Part shown: positions 15,518-24,486 of the stretch, piece by piece
How positions within the stretch are numbered: position 1 is the stretch's first letter
How the letters are laid out: every line of letters starts with the position of its first letter
From: Acidobacteriota bacterium
GTDB lineage: Bacteria > Acidobacteriota > Terriglobia > Terriglobales > Acidobacteriaceae
Length of the DNA stretch: 64,000 bases
Assembly: GCA_016196065.1 (NCBI GenBank)
Contig: JACPYL010000025.1
Location: 620,001-684,000 of the forward strand
Direction of reading: 5' to 3'
The notes under the pieces: generated by a model
What the model was told of the DNA's origin: nothing
Database searches by the model: none
The model's input: the letters and a program-made list of their open reading frames with translations, nothing else
Position numbers and translations under genes: made by a program

Positions 15518-16738
15518 CTATTCCACCTGATGTTTCGCCGTGTACCCTTCCCGGGTGTAGACGATTGTTTTTACATCTTTGCCCTTCTGATCGCGCACTT
15601 TGAGCGGGCCGCCGTCGGGTGCTTGCAACTCGACTTTTATTTTTCGATACGTGCCGTCGAGTTTGGTGTTGCTGGGATGGTAGGTAATCGAGTACTGGTT
15701 GCGGAGATCGGCGGCGATGTCGTGAAAGATCCCGGGCAGTTCTCCTTCAAAGCGCGGGAAGTAAGCGTGCCCGCCGGTTAGGCTGGCAAACGTTCGCATC
15801 TCGTTGTCACCCTGCAGGTAGTCCATGTTGTCGGTCGGGATGCCCATACCGTGCTCGAAGCGGCAGCCATGGGTTTCGCAGTAGTTGCGCACTGCGAATC
15901 CAACGCTGATCGGATAGATCGAAGTATCCTTGGTGGCCTTAACTTTCTTGAGAATCTTGTCGAGCGTGAGCTTGCTGAAAGAGTCGATCCCAGTGGTGAC
16001 CAGGATGATGTACTTCTTGCCCTCAATGCGATCCAGCCGGTCCAGCGTGTCGAACACGGCGTCGAAAAGGTTCGTCTCCGCGAAGCCGGGGATGCGCAGC
16101 TGGTTCAACGCTCCGTATACGGCACGCTTGTCCTGGGTAAAGTCCGCCAGAATGTAGGGCTTCATATCGTAAGAAATGACGGCGATCCAGTCGTCTTTCT
16201 TGAGCGTGTTCGCGAACGCGTACGACGCATTCAGGGCGTCGTACATGAAGCGATAATTGGTAGAGGCGAACTCCACCAACAATACTGCCGTAATCGGCTT
16301 GTCGCCGTTCTGGGAGAAGTTGGCAACTTTCTGCTCGACGCCGTCTTCGAAAATCTTGAAATTGTCTTTTCCGAGGCCAGGGACGAATTGTCCATCCTTG
16401 GTTGTCACTAAAACGTCAAGTCCGACCAGCGGCACGTCGACTTTGATCGAGTAGTCGGGCATACCCTCGATCTTCTTCGGCTTCTCGGGCGGAGGTTCCG
16501 GCGGCTGTTCCTTCTTTTTCGGAATCGCGTACGGCCCCACGTCCGTTCCCGGACCACCCGCTGCAGGAGGAGTGTCCTGCTTGTTGGGATTGGCTGGAGC
16601 GGGCGGCTGTTGCGACGTGTCCTGGGCGAAGACAGCCCGTGTAGCGACAGCCAAAAACAAACAAATCACCAATATTGTCAACAGTTTACGAAGCGCGGGG
16701 GCAGCGCATTTCAACCCCTGATGTGTGCCTGAAGGCAT
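15518..16738 (-). CDS. Secreted VWFA-related Acidobacterial domain protein
   Basis: A 406-aa exported protein: signal peptide residues about 18-39 (LTILVICLFLAVATRAVFAQ), a Pro-rich linker (about 40-100), then a VWA-like domain with the lineage-specific opening VPLVGLDVLVTTKDGQFVPGL and FKIFEDGVEQKVANFSQ. The metal-ion-dependent adhesion site is altered: the usual DxSxS is VEFAST here. Function unknown; such proteins are numerous in Acidobacteriota and presumed to act in extracellular binding. Start ATG at 16738 is supported by GAGGA upstream. Divergent from the S55 gene; a TATACT (minus strand) about 28 bp upstream of the start may be its -10 element. Confidence 0.88.
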   Translation of the reverse strand: MPSGTHQGLKCAAPALRKLLTILVICLFLAVATRAVFAQDTSQQPPAPANPNKQDTPPAAGGPGTDVGPYAIPKKKEQPPEPPPEKPKKIEGMPDYSIKVDVPLVGLDVLVTTKDGQFVPGLGKDNFKIFEDGVEQKVANFSQNGDKPITAVLLVEFASTNYRFMYDALNASYAFANTLKKDDWIAVISYDMKPYILADFTQDKRAVYGALNQLRIPGFAETNLFDAVFDTLDRLDRIEGKKYIILVTTGIDSFSKLTLDKILKKVKATKDTSIYPISVGFAVRNYCETHGCRFEHGMGIPTDNMDYLQGDNEMRTFASLTGGHAYFPRFEGELPGIFHDIAADLRNQYSITYHPSNTKLDGTYRKIKVELQAPDGGPLKVRDQKGKDVKTIVYTREGYTAKHQVE

Positions 16739-16892
16739 GGAAATCCTCGAAAAAAGCCTGTGCTAGTATAGATGCAAGAACTCCGCAGTTGGGATATTTT
16801 GCGGCCTAACAAGACCTCCTCTGCTGGCGAAACAACTGACAAGACGCGGAGTCTAATGAAGTAGGCAGGCTTGAGTGCCTCCGGGGAAATCC

Positions 16893-18680
16893 ATGGGGAA
16901 AGTTGTACGCGCAGTCGCCGCCCTCCTGTGTCTGACCTGTTCCGCTTGGCTCACAGCACAAAACAAAACCGCCATCATGCCACTCGACCAGATTCACGAA
17001 GGCATGCGCGGCACTGCGTACACCGTCTTTCAGGGGACTAAACCGGAAGCGATGGAAGTGGAAGTCCTGGGCGTGTTGCGAAATACGAACGGCGCCAAAG
17101 GCGACATCATTCTGGTGCGCTTGCATGGAACCAAAGCAGAATACACAGGCGTCGTGGCGGGCATGAGTGGCAGTCCAGTCTATTTCGACGGCAAGCTTGC
17201 GGGAGCGCTCGCGTTTCGTATCGGAGAATTTTCCAAGGAGCCAATCGGCGGAGTCACGCCGATCGAACGGATGCTTGAGATTGATGCGGCCGACCAGCGT
17301 CCGGCTCCTGGCACCACAGCCACCAGTTCGAACCAGCCGAGCACAACGACTCGCACTGCCAGTCCGGGCGATAACGCAGCGTCGCCGGTTACGAATTTCA
17401 ACAACTATCTGAAACCAATTGAGACTCCGCTGGTGTTTTCCGGATTCTCCGAAGAGACGCTGCGTCTCTATGGGCCGCAATTCGCTGCAGCAGGAATCGT
17501 GCCGGTGATGGGAGTAGGTTCATCAAGCGATCGCAAGCAGCCGGAACCAATCGAGCCCGGATCAGCCGTAAGCGCCGTCCTGGTGCGTGGCGATATGGAC
17601 ATTGCGGCCACCTGCACGGTGACGTACATCGATCCGCAGCGCCTGCTCGCCTGTGGGCATCCATTGTTGCAGTTTGGGCGAGTGGATTTGCCCATGACCA
17701 AGGCAACTGTGGTTGCCACGTTGGCCTCTCCGCTCAACGCGTTCAAGATTGTTAACACTACCGAAACCATCGGATCATTTGTGCAGGACCGGCATAACGG
17801 AATCCTCGGCCAGATGGGCAAAGACGCCAAGATGATTCCGGTCTCGGTGACCGTGCGGTCAGGATCGGCAACCAAGGAATTCCGTTACGAGATCCTCAAC
17901 AACGCGCGCCTTAGCCCTGTGGCCATGACTGCAACCGTGTTTAATGCATTGCACGGAACCAACGATTACGGCGACGACATCACGTACCGGATGAACGGTT
18001 CTCTGAGCGTGAAAGGATATCCTGAGGTCGCTCTGAAAAACATGTTTGCCCCGGTGGACGGCGGAATGCCGGCAGCCGCGCTCGCCGCAGGCACAATTGG
18101 CGACCGATTCGGACGCATCTACGACAATCCCTACGACGCTCCAGAAATTCAAGGCGTGAAATTGGAGTTCGACCTTGTGCGCGAGCGGCGCTCCGCAAGA
18201 CTGGAAGCTTCGCGCGCCGACGCAACGGAAGCCCGCCCGGGAGACCAGATCATGGTGGAGACGGTGCTTCGCCCATATCGAGGTGAGCGGATCGTGCGCC
18301 AGATTCCTGTAAAGATTCCCACGTCTGCTTCGAAGGGAATGCTGCGCATCCTGGTAAGCGATGGAGACACTCTCGACCGCATGCGTCGCGGGATGCCACT
18401 GGCGAATCGCAAGCTAGGGTTGGCCTCGACAATTGCACTATTGAATAAGGAACACGCCAACAACCGCGTGTACGTTTCGCTATTTGAGTCCGATCCCGAA
18501 GCCATGATTGGCGACAAGGTAATGCCGACCCTGCCGCTCTCCGTCATGAACGTCATGGACAACATGCGCGGCACACAGGAGATGGTCGTGCTGAACGAAT
18601 CGTCGGTGAATGAAGCGTCGACTGAACCGCTCGACTACGTGGTGGCCGGCGCGCAGATGCTGACCGTGAACATCAAGTAA
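16893..18680 (+). CDS. SpoIVB peptidase S55-domain secreted protein
   Basis: A 595-aa protein with a signal peptide (to about LTAQ). The S55-type region begins IMPLDQIHEGMRGTAYTVF and continues to the serine motif VVAGMSGSPVYFDGKLAG. Further on, RLLACGHPLLQFGRVDLPMTKA holds a conserved histidine. S55 peptidases such as Bacillus SpoIVB cut a signalling substrate in trans; the Acidobacterial relatives are uncharacterised. The C-terminal half is probably strand-rich and may bind protein or sugar. ATG at 16893 is preferred to GTG at 16875. The gene is followed by a secreted propeller protein 73 bp downstream on the same strand; the two may be co-expressed. Confidence 0.85.
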   Translation: MGKVVRAVAALLCLTCSAWLTAQNKTAIMPLDQIHEGMRGTAYTVFQGTKPEAMEVEVLGVLRNTNGAKGDIILVRLHGTKAEYTGVVAGMSGSPVYFDGKLAGALAFRIGEFSKEPIGGVTPIERMLEIDAADQRPAPGTTATSSNQPSTTTRTASPGDNAASPVTNFNNYLKPIETPLVFSGFSEETLRLYGPQFAAAGIVPVMGVGSSSDRKQPEPIEPGSAVSAVLVRGDMDIAATCTVTYIDPQRLLACGHPLLQFGRVDLPMTKATVVATLASPLNAFKIVNTTETIGSFVQDRHNGILGQMGKDAKMIPVSVTVRSGSATKEFRYEILNNARLSPVAMTATVFNALHGTNDYGDDITYRMNGSLSVKGYPEVALKNMFAPVDGGMPAAALAAGTIGDRFGRIYDNPYDAPEIQGVKLEFDLVRERRSARLEASRADATEARPGDQIMVETVLRPYRGERIVRQIPVKIPTSASKGMLRILVSDGDTLDRMRRGMPLANRKLGLASTIALLNKEHANNRVYVSLFESDPEAMIGDKVMPTLPLSVMNVMDNMRGTQEMVVLNESSVNEASTEPLDYVVAGAQMLTVNIK

Positions 18681-18753
18681 TGAGGTTCGACTCCCTGCCG
18701 GCGCTACAATTAATAAGCTGCAACTGACCCTATCGTTGAATCGAGGATTCACA

Positions 18754-20961
18754 TTGGCGCGTAAGACTGTCGCTCTGCTCTTTGCCATTCTTTCCACGCT
18801 CGCCTTCGCCGAAGGCACTCGCACATGGGAACAATCCAAGTTTGACGATCTCGTAAAAGGAACTCCCAAGGGAGTGGCGCTCCGCAGCAATGGAGGTCTC
18901 GAACTTGCTCCCGCGTTCAAGACGGTGGCCACGCTACCCTCGACATACGTGTGGGCGATTGCGTCCGATGCAGCCGGAAACGTCTACGCCGCCGCCGGAT
19001 CGCCGGCACGCGTTTATCGCATCACGCCGGATGGCCAGAGCACGAGTATCTTCGAGCCGCAGGAACTCCAGGTACAGTCACTGCTCGTGGACAAGAGCGG
19101 CGCTGTCTATGCAGCTACGAATCCCGACGGAAAGGTATATCGCATCACGGCCAAGGGCGCACCCAGCAAGGCAGACACAAAAGGTGATGCCTCATCGTGG
19201 AACGCAACGACCTATTTCGACCCAGGAACAAAGTACATCTGGGACATCGCGTTCGACCACGCGGGCAATCTGTACGTGGCGACGGGCGATCGTGGGGAAA
19301 TTTTCAAAGTCACACCCACCGCTCAGCACACGCTCTTCTTCAAGAGCGATGAAGTACATATTCGCGTGCTCGCGGTCGATCCGAAAGAAAATGTCATTGC
19401 CGGATCCGACGGGAGCGGACTGGTCTATCGGATCGCACCCAATGGTGAGGCGTTCGTACTCTACAGTGCGCCCAAGAAAGAGATCACGTCGCTGGCGATA
19501 GACAACGCCGGGAATATCTACGCTGCAGGAGCGGGAGAAAAGCGTCCGGGATCGAATACGCCGGGGAATGTGGTTGCGAATATGCTCAATCCGGCGGCGG
19601 CGCAGTCGGGCTCCGGAGTCCCCAACATCACCATGAATCCAGGCGCCGCTCCCGGTGCCTCGCCTTTTCCAGCACCCGGGCTCGGTGCGAGCGGCGGCTC
19701 GGAAATTTACAAGATTGCGCCTGACGGATCGCCGACGCGTCTGTGGACCTCACGCGAAGATCTGGTTTACGCACTGGGCTTCGATCAGAAAGGGCGATTG
19801 CTCGCCGGGACCGGCAATCGAGGACATATCTTCGCTATCAACGGTGTGGATGACTACACCGACCTGGTGAAGGCCGGCGGCACGCAGATTACATCGTTTG
19901 CGAACGCGCAAGCCGGTGGACTCTACGCATCGAGCAGCAACCTGGGCAAAGTATTCTTGCTTGGTTCAGGACCGGAAACGGAAGGCACTTACGAGAGCGA
20001 CGTGTTTGATGCCCACGTATTTTCGCGCTGGGGACGCGCCTCTATGCGATCAGCGGGCAACGCCGATCTATTTGCACGCAGCGGCAACGTGGACAATCCT
20101 GACCGCAACTGGAGTCCATGGACCCCGGTGGATGTGGCCAGCGGCGTCGAACTCAAAGTTCCCTCGGCTCGCTTCGTGCAGTGGAAGACGGTGCTGCATG
20201 CGAGCAATCCTGCGCCGCACGTGGACTCCGTGCAGATTTACTACCTGCCCAAAAACGTCGCCCCGCAAGTGGACGACGTCAACGTGCAGCCCGCGACTCG
20301 TTACCAGGTGATTCCGCATGTGACCGGCACCGACGCGCCCGTACCGGGGCAGCCGCGCTTCGATCCTCCTCCGCCGGCAGTGCGGGATCGCGATTCGATC
20401 GGAATCCGGTGGTCATCTCACGACGACAACGACGATCAGCTGGAATATTCGCTGTACTACCGGGGTGATGGCGAAACCCGATGGCTGTTGCTGAAAAATG
20501 GCCTGAGCGACCGCTACTATTCTTTCGACGCCAGCCTGTTGCCCGACGGCGGCTACTCCGCGATGGTCGAGGCCTCTGACTCGCCGTCCCATTCCCCTGG
20601 CGAAGCGCTCAGTGCCCAGCGCGAGAGCTCCCGCTTCGAAGTGGACTCTACTCCTCCCTCCATCACCGGACTCGCCGCAGCGGTTGACGGCAATCAGTTG
20701 CGGGTTCACTTTCGCGCGACTGATTCGTTCTCACCGATCAAACGCGCGGAATATTCCCTCGACGCCGGTGATTGGCAGTTCGTAGAACCGGTTGGACAGT
20801 TGTCTGATTCGAAGATAGAAGAATATGACTTTCGCGTGGCGATCGTCGCATCGACAACAACAGGATCGACGCCGGTCTCGACCGATCACGTCGTTGTCGT
20901 TCGAGCCTACGACCGGTTCGACAATCTCGCGACGGCCAAAGTTGTAGTGCGCGGCAAGTAA
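18754..20961 (+). CDS. Secreted beta-propeller protein with C-terminal Ig/FN3-like region
   Basis: A 735-aa exported protein. TTG at 18754 is chosen because GAGGA lies 6 bp upstream and a signal peptide follows at once (MARKTVALLFAILSTLAFAEG); a TTG at 18736 is also open. Residues about 50-390 hold repeated blades of the form AIASDAAGNVYAAAGSPARV, as in NHL/SMP-30-like propellers. The rest (about 400-735) is strand-rich, with SIGIRWSSHDDNDDQLEYSL and FRATDSFSPIKRAEYSLD resembling Ig-like or FN3 domains. Substrate and role are unknown; a cell-surface binding or scaffold role is inferred. Lies directly after the S55 gene. Confidence 0.8.
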   Translation: MARKTVALLFAILSTLAFAEGTRTWEQSKFDDLVKGTPKGVALRSNGGLELAPAFKTVATLPSTYVWAIASDAAGNVYAAAGSPARVYRITPDGQSTSIFEPQELQVQSLLVDKSGAVYAATNPDGKVYRITAKGAPSKADTKGDASSWNATTYFDPGTKYIWDIAFDHAGNLYVATGDRGEIFKVTPTAQHTLFFKSDEVHIRVLAVDPKENVIAGSDGSGLVYRIAPNGEAFVLYSAPKKEITSLAIDNAGNIYAAGAGEKRPGSNTPGNVVANMLNPAAAQSGSGVPNITMNPGAAPGASPFPAPGLGASGGSEIYKIAPDGSPTRLWTSREDLVYALGFDQKGRLLAGTGNRGHIFAINGVDDYTDLVKAGGTQITSFANAQAGGLYASSSNLGKVFLLGSGPETEGTYESDVFDAHVFSRWGRASMRSAGNADLFARSGNVDNPDRNWSPWTPVDVASGVELKVPSARFVQWKTVLHASNPAPHVDSVQIYYLPKNVAPQVDDVNVQPATRYQVIPHVTGTDAPVPGQPRFDPPPPAVRDRDSIGIRWSSHDDNDDQLEYSLYYRGDGETRWLLLKNGLSDRYYSFDASLLPDGGYSAMVEASDSPSHSPGEALSAQRESSRFEVDSTPPSITGLAAAVDGNQLRVHFRATDSFSPIKRAEYSLDAGDWQFVEPVGQLSDSKIEEYDFRVAIVASTTTGSTPVSTDHVVVVRAYDRFDNLATAKVVVRGK

Positions 20962-21011
20962 AAAACGCGACCTGTGAGGGCCGCGCTTCCCTGCTGTTCA
21001 GCAACTGGAAC

Positions 21012-23096
21012 CTACCTCTCGGCGAAGATGATCGCCGGATCGGCATTTGCCGAATCCACGTTGATCATGACGAAATGTTGAATCAGGAAATTCGACTGTT
21101 TCGGATTGTCGAGCGGATACATAATAAACTTGCTCGCGGCGGGCGCAGTGAGAGTGATGCTGCCGGTAGTTGTGTTGAAATCAAATTTGCAGTTGCCAGC
21201 GAGATTCTCCGGGCTCGGAACGCCGGTAACGTCCTGCGTACCCGCCACCGTAAAGTCCGGCAGGGCTAATGAGAAAAGCAGATTCATGGCCACCGGATTC
21301 ACACCAGCAGTCCCTGAACTTCCCGTTGCCGCCTGGAAGGGTCCAGTGAATTCTCCAGCTGCAAATCCTGAACCCGGTTGTTGATCCATCGTCCCAGAGT
21401 AGACGGCTGAAGGCAGGGCAGGATCAATATCGAGCAGGAAGCCGCGGTTAGCCGCTGTCAGGTAGAGAACGAAATGCACCGCCGGGTTCAACCAGTCCAC
21501 GGTATAGCGACCACTCCCAAGTGTCGCGTAGGTAGAACTAAAGGTCTTTGCGGCAACTATGGTGCCCGCATTGTTGGCATCGTAGCTGGCAGAGATATTT
21601 CCGGCGCCATCGCCTTTTGCGGCAGTCAGCGAAACCAGGGCATTTGATCCGGCGTTATCGACGCCGGTGAGGTTCGATACCGAGAAGCTATCTAGCGCGG
21701 TCTTGTCGTAGGTTTCGGTTGGATCCTGAAAGACAACGCTGCCCACGACCGCCGGTTTGTTGGCCAGCGGATCCGTTGAGATCATGTACAGGGTAAACGG
21801 ATTCGTCGCGTTCTGCGTATTTCCGCCAACGACATAAATTGCGAACTGGTAGGTGGCCGCTCCGTGGTCATTGTCTACCAAAGTCAGCGTGCCACTGCCA
21901 TCGGCGGCGATGTTGTAGGTTCCTGTGACATCGGCGCTGGTCGTCACCGCGCCGCCATCATTGATATCCATCCTCCCCGCAGACAGGCTGCCCAAATGGT
22001 CCGACACAAACATGCCGGCCGAACCGGCGCGTTTGCCGCTGATGATATCGGAACCCGTCAGGCCAAATGCGAAGCCTCCCTTCAAAGCGCTCGTCTTGAA
22101 ATCTGCTGACGAGGCCTGGGAGAACTGACCTGAACCGCGACCTACACCGTCACCGAACTCAATCATCCGCCCGTCGCCATCGGCGTCCAGGACGAACTTA
22201 TAACTGCGTGTGTTCACTGCGCATGCTCCGGCACTCGTCTTCAGTGTGATCGTGCCATGACTGTTGATGTCCTGCGAATAAGAACTCGAGGACAGAATGC
22301 TGCAGTGATTGTGCCCTGCGGCCGTCAGTTCGTCCTGCACCCCACCCTGAATCGCTCCATTGGAATTCACCACGAAATTCCCGGCGATGGCGACCGGCTT
22401 GTTGGTACTGTCATATCCAGAAAAGCGGAACGCATAGGTTCCGTTCAGACGGGAATTCACGACCGTGATGTTCGTCGCGCCGATCCAATTGGGCGAATCG
22501 ATCGTCGAGGTCGCTTGCACGGAAAATGGGCCACCCGAGGGAAGGACGTTGGGCGCTGTGTATAGGCCAGAGGCGCTCAAGGTTCCGCAATCGTTAGCGA
22601 GGCAGTCTGTGGAAGCAATCGCCCAATTTACCGTCTGAGGCGCCTGATCGGGCGTCACGGCGGCCGTGAGCTGCTGCTGGAGGCCTGCGCCCACCGTGGC
22701 GGGCCCCGGGATCACAGTGACCGTGATGGGAGAGACTCTCAACTGGAACTTATCCGATGCATTGGGGTTGACTACGGATGTGGCCGTAACATCAACAGTG
22801 GCGGGAGTCGGTGGACTCGAGGGAGCCGAATAGAGCCCGCTGGAGCTGATCGAACCGCAGGCCGGACTGCAGGCACCACCATTCTGCGTGACCGTCCAAG
22901 TGACTCCCTTGTTATCGGTATTCTTTACGTCTGCCGACAGCTGTAACGTGAGAGTAACTCCTACGATATTTTGTCCTAACGGGGCCGTTACCTTTACGAT
23001 GATGTTCCCACCCGTGTGGCCACCGCCACCGGTTGCGCATCCAGACCATAGGGCCACGCTCAGCAACGTCACGGCGAACAACGCAGTCTTCATCAT
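21012..23096 (-). CDS. Large putative lipoprotein with Ig-like domains
   Basis: A 694-aa protein from ATG 23096; the track to 23156 adds 20 residues without features. The N-terminus (MKTALFAVTLLSVALWSGC) is a lipoprotein-like signal with Cys at about 21 and the flexible sequence ATGGGGHTGG after it. Two Ig-like (BIG2-type) repeats follow, each with the phrase GT/SISSSGLYSAP or LSASGLYTAPN. The remainder has several strand-rich repeats starting near GTYAFRFSGYDSTNKP. Such proteins are common and uncharacterised in Acidobacteriota, probably surface-exposed. Convergent with the propeller gene 51 bp away. Confidence 0.75.
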   Translation of the reverse strand: MMKTALFAVTLLSVALWSGCATGGGGHTGGNIIVKVTAPLGQNIVGVTLTLQLSADVKNTDNKGVTWTVTQNGGACSPACGSISSSGLYSAPSSPPTPATVDVTATSVVNPNASDKFQLRVSPITVTVIPGPATVGAGLQQQLTAAVTPDQAPQTVNWAIASTDCLANDCGTLSASGLYTAPNVLPSGGPFSVQATSTIDSPNWIGATNITVVNSRLNGTYAFRFSGYDSTNKPVAIAGNFVVNSNGAIQGGVQDELTAAGHNHCSILSSSSYSQDINSHGTITLKTSAGACAVNTRSYKFVLDADGDGRMIEFGDGVGRGSGQFSQASSADFKTSALKGGFAFGLTGSDIISGKRAGSAGMFVSDHLGSLSAGRMDINDGGAVTTSADVTGTYNIAADGSGTLTLVDNDHGAATYQFAIYVVGGNTQNATNPFTLYMISTDPLANKPAVVGSVVFQDPTETYDKTALDSFSVSNLTGVDNAGSNALVSLTAAKGDGAGNISASYDANNAGTIVAAKTFSSTYATLGSGRYTVDWLNPAVHFVLYLTAANRGFLLDIDPALPSAVYSGTMDQQPGSGFAAGEFTGPFQAATGSSGTAGVNPVAMNLLFSLALPDFTVAGTQDVTGVPSPENLAGNCKFDFNTTTGSITLTAPAASKFIMYPLDNPKQSNFLIQHFVMINVDSANADPAIIFAER

Positions 23097-23342
23097 GATG
23101 AAATCTCTTTGACCCAAGTCGGGAAGGATTACTGTATACCGTCCCATGGACCACAAGCAGGAACGGTGGCCGGCTCTCGGATTCTTACTCCTCTTTGGTG
23201 CAGCCCAAAGGCCAATTCGCTATTCAAATCAGCGAGATACAAATGTACCTGAATCCAGAGCACTTGGCAGCAACGGGATAGACCGGTAAGGGCGGGGAGT
23301 ATAGCTCGGTGCGCAACCTTTTGCACCTGGAGGCAAGAGTTT

Positions 23343-24305
23343 CTACCGTGAAGTTGCGGATTCGATGATTGCTGGACGCTTGGCTTTTTCGACGAGCGGG
23401 ATCAGATCGTAGGCAGCAATACCGAGTGTTCCGCCCGAAAATCCATCGAGATAGGCGGAGTTGATACCGACTACTTCGCCGCGTGTGTTCAAGACTGGAC
23501 CGCCACTGCCACCGCGCGCAGTGGGCGCGTCATAAATCAACTTGTCTCCGGATACGTCGCCGATGTGCCCAAACGTCGCGGATGGGCGGATGAGCGAGAG
23601 TGCGGCGAGTTCTCCTGCAGTGCCAGCATCGTCCTGACGGGACGACAAGCGCTCGTAGACCGCCGCTGGCGACTTGGCCACCATGCCCGTCACTCCCATG
23701 GGATATGCGAGCACGCTGATTGGCTCACCTACGCGAGGTGGCCCAGAGGCGAGCGGAAGAGCTTTGAGTTTTTCGGTAAATGCTGTGGGCTCGATCTGCA
23801 AAACCGCGAGATCCCCGTGTTGTGCCAGCACCACCGGATGCAAGACGACCGGGATGGGCGATCCGGGAAAATATGCTTCGAGTTTTTCCAGGATGGGCGT
23901 CGCACCGTGGCGAATGGCGGCTGCGGCTTCGCGATCTCCATACCAGGGCTCGGCGACGTGACGGTTTGTCGCGATCAGGCCAGGGCCTACGATGAATCCT
24001 GTGCCCGCAACCCGGGCATGTATGGGCGCCGATCCGGGATCGCCTGAAACTCGATAGATCCCGTAAATGTATCCAACCGACTCTCGCGCGTCGTCCACGG
24101 CAGCCGGGGAGAATGCTCCCTGCCGCTCCATCTCGGCAACCTGCTGCGACAGTTGATGGACTTGCTGCTCGAGACTCGCCGTCTCGGGCGGGGCGTAATA
24201 GTGGGCCAGCACGCCGGCGCCAATCAACGCCAGCACTCCCAGCAGACCCTGCACGAAACGCTGCCAAGTCTCGACGACTTGAGAATCCTTGTCTGAATCA
24301 AACAT
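23343..24305 (-). CDS. Membrane-anchored trypsin-like serine protease
   Basis: A 320-aa protein with one N-terminal membrane helix (about 16-35), a short coiled coil (SLEQQVHQLSQQVAEMERQ) and a chymotrypsin-fold protease domain facing the periplasm. The catalytic triad is visible as TNRHVAEP (His), QHGDLAVLQIE (Asp) and GGSGGPVLNTRG (Ser). It resembles S1C/DegP-type enzymes but has no PDZ domain in its 320 residues. Likely role: periplasmic protein quality control or regulated cleavage; substrates unknown. Single gene, divergent from the glycoside hydrolase gene. Confidence 0.88.
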   Translation of the reverse strand: MFDSDKDSQVVETWQRFVQGLLGVLALIGAGVLAHYYAPPETASLEQQVHQLSQQVAEMERQGAFSPAAVDDARESVGYIYGIYRVSGDPGSAPIHARVAGTGFIVGPGLIATNRHVAEPWYGDREAAAAIRHGATPILEKLEAYFPGSPIPVVLHPVVLAQHGDLAVLQIEPTAFTEKLKALPLASGPPRVGEPISVLAYPMGVTGMVAKSPAAVYERLSSRQDDAGTAGELAALSLIRPSATFGHIGDVSGDKLIYDAPTARGGSGGPVLNTRGEVVGINSAYLDGFSGGTLGIAAYDLIPLVEKAKRPAIIESATSR

Positions 24306-24486
24306 GAAATGGCGACCGCTCGGCCCGAACGCAGGAGGGAGGATTCCGGGCAGGCTCTATGCTGCCGGATTCCGGGACATGATAATAGGGTACCGAAGTG
24401 CGTGGTACGGCCGTGTCGGATGAGGCCGGTGAATCTGCTAGAAAAACGATTTTCTCAACGCTTCCAGGGGAATACAATACCCGCGA

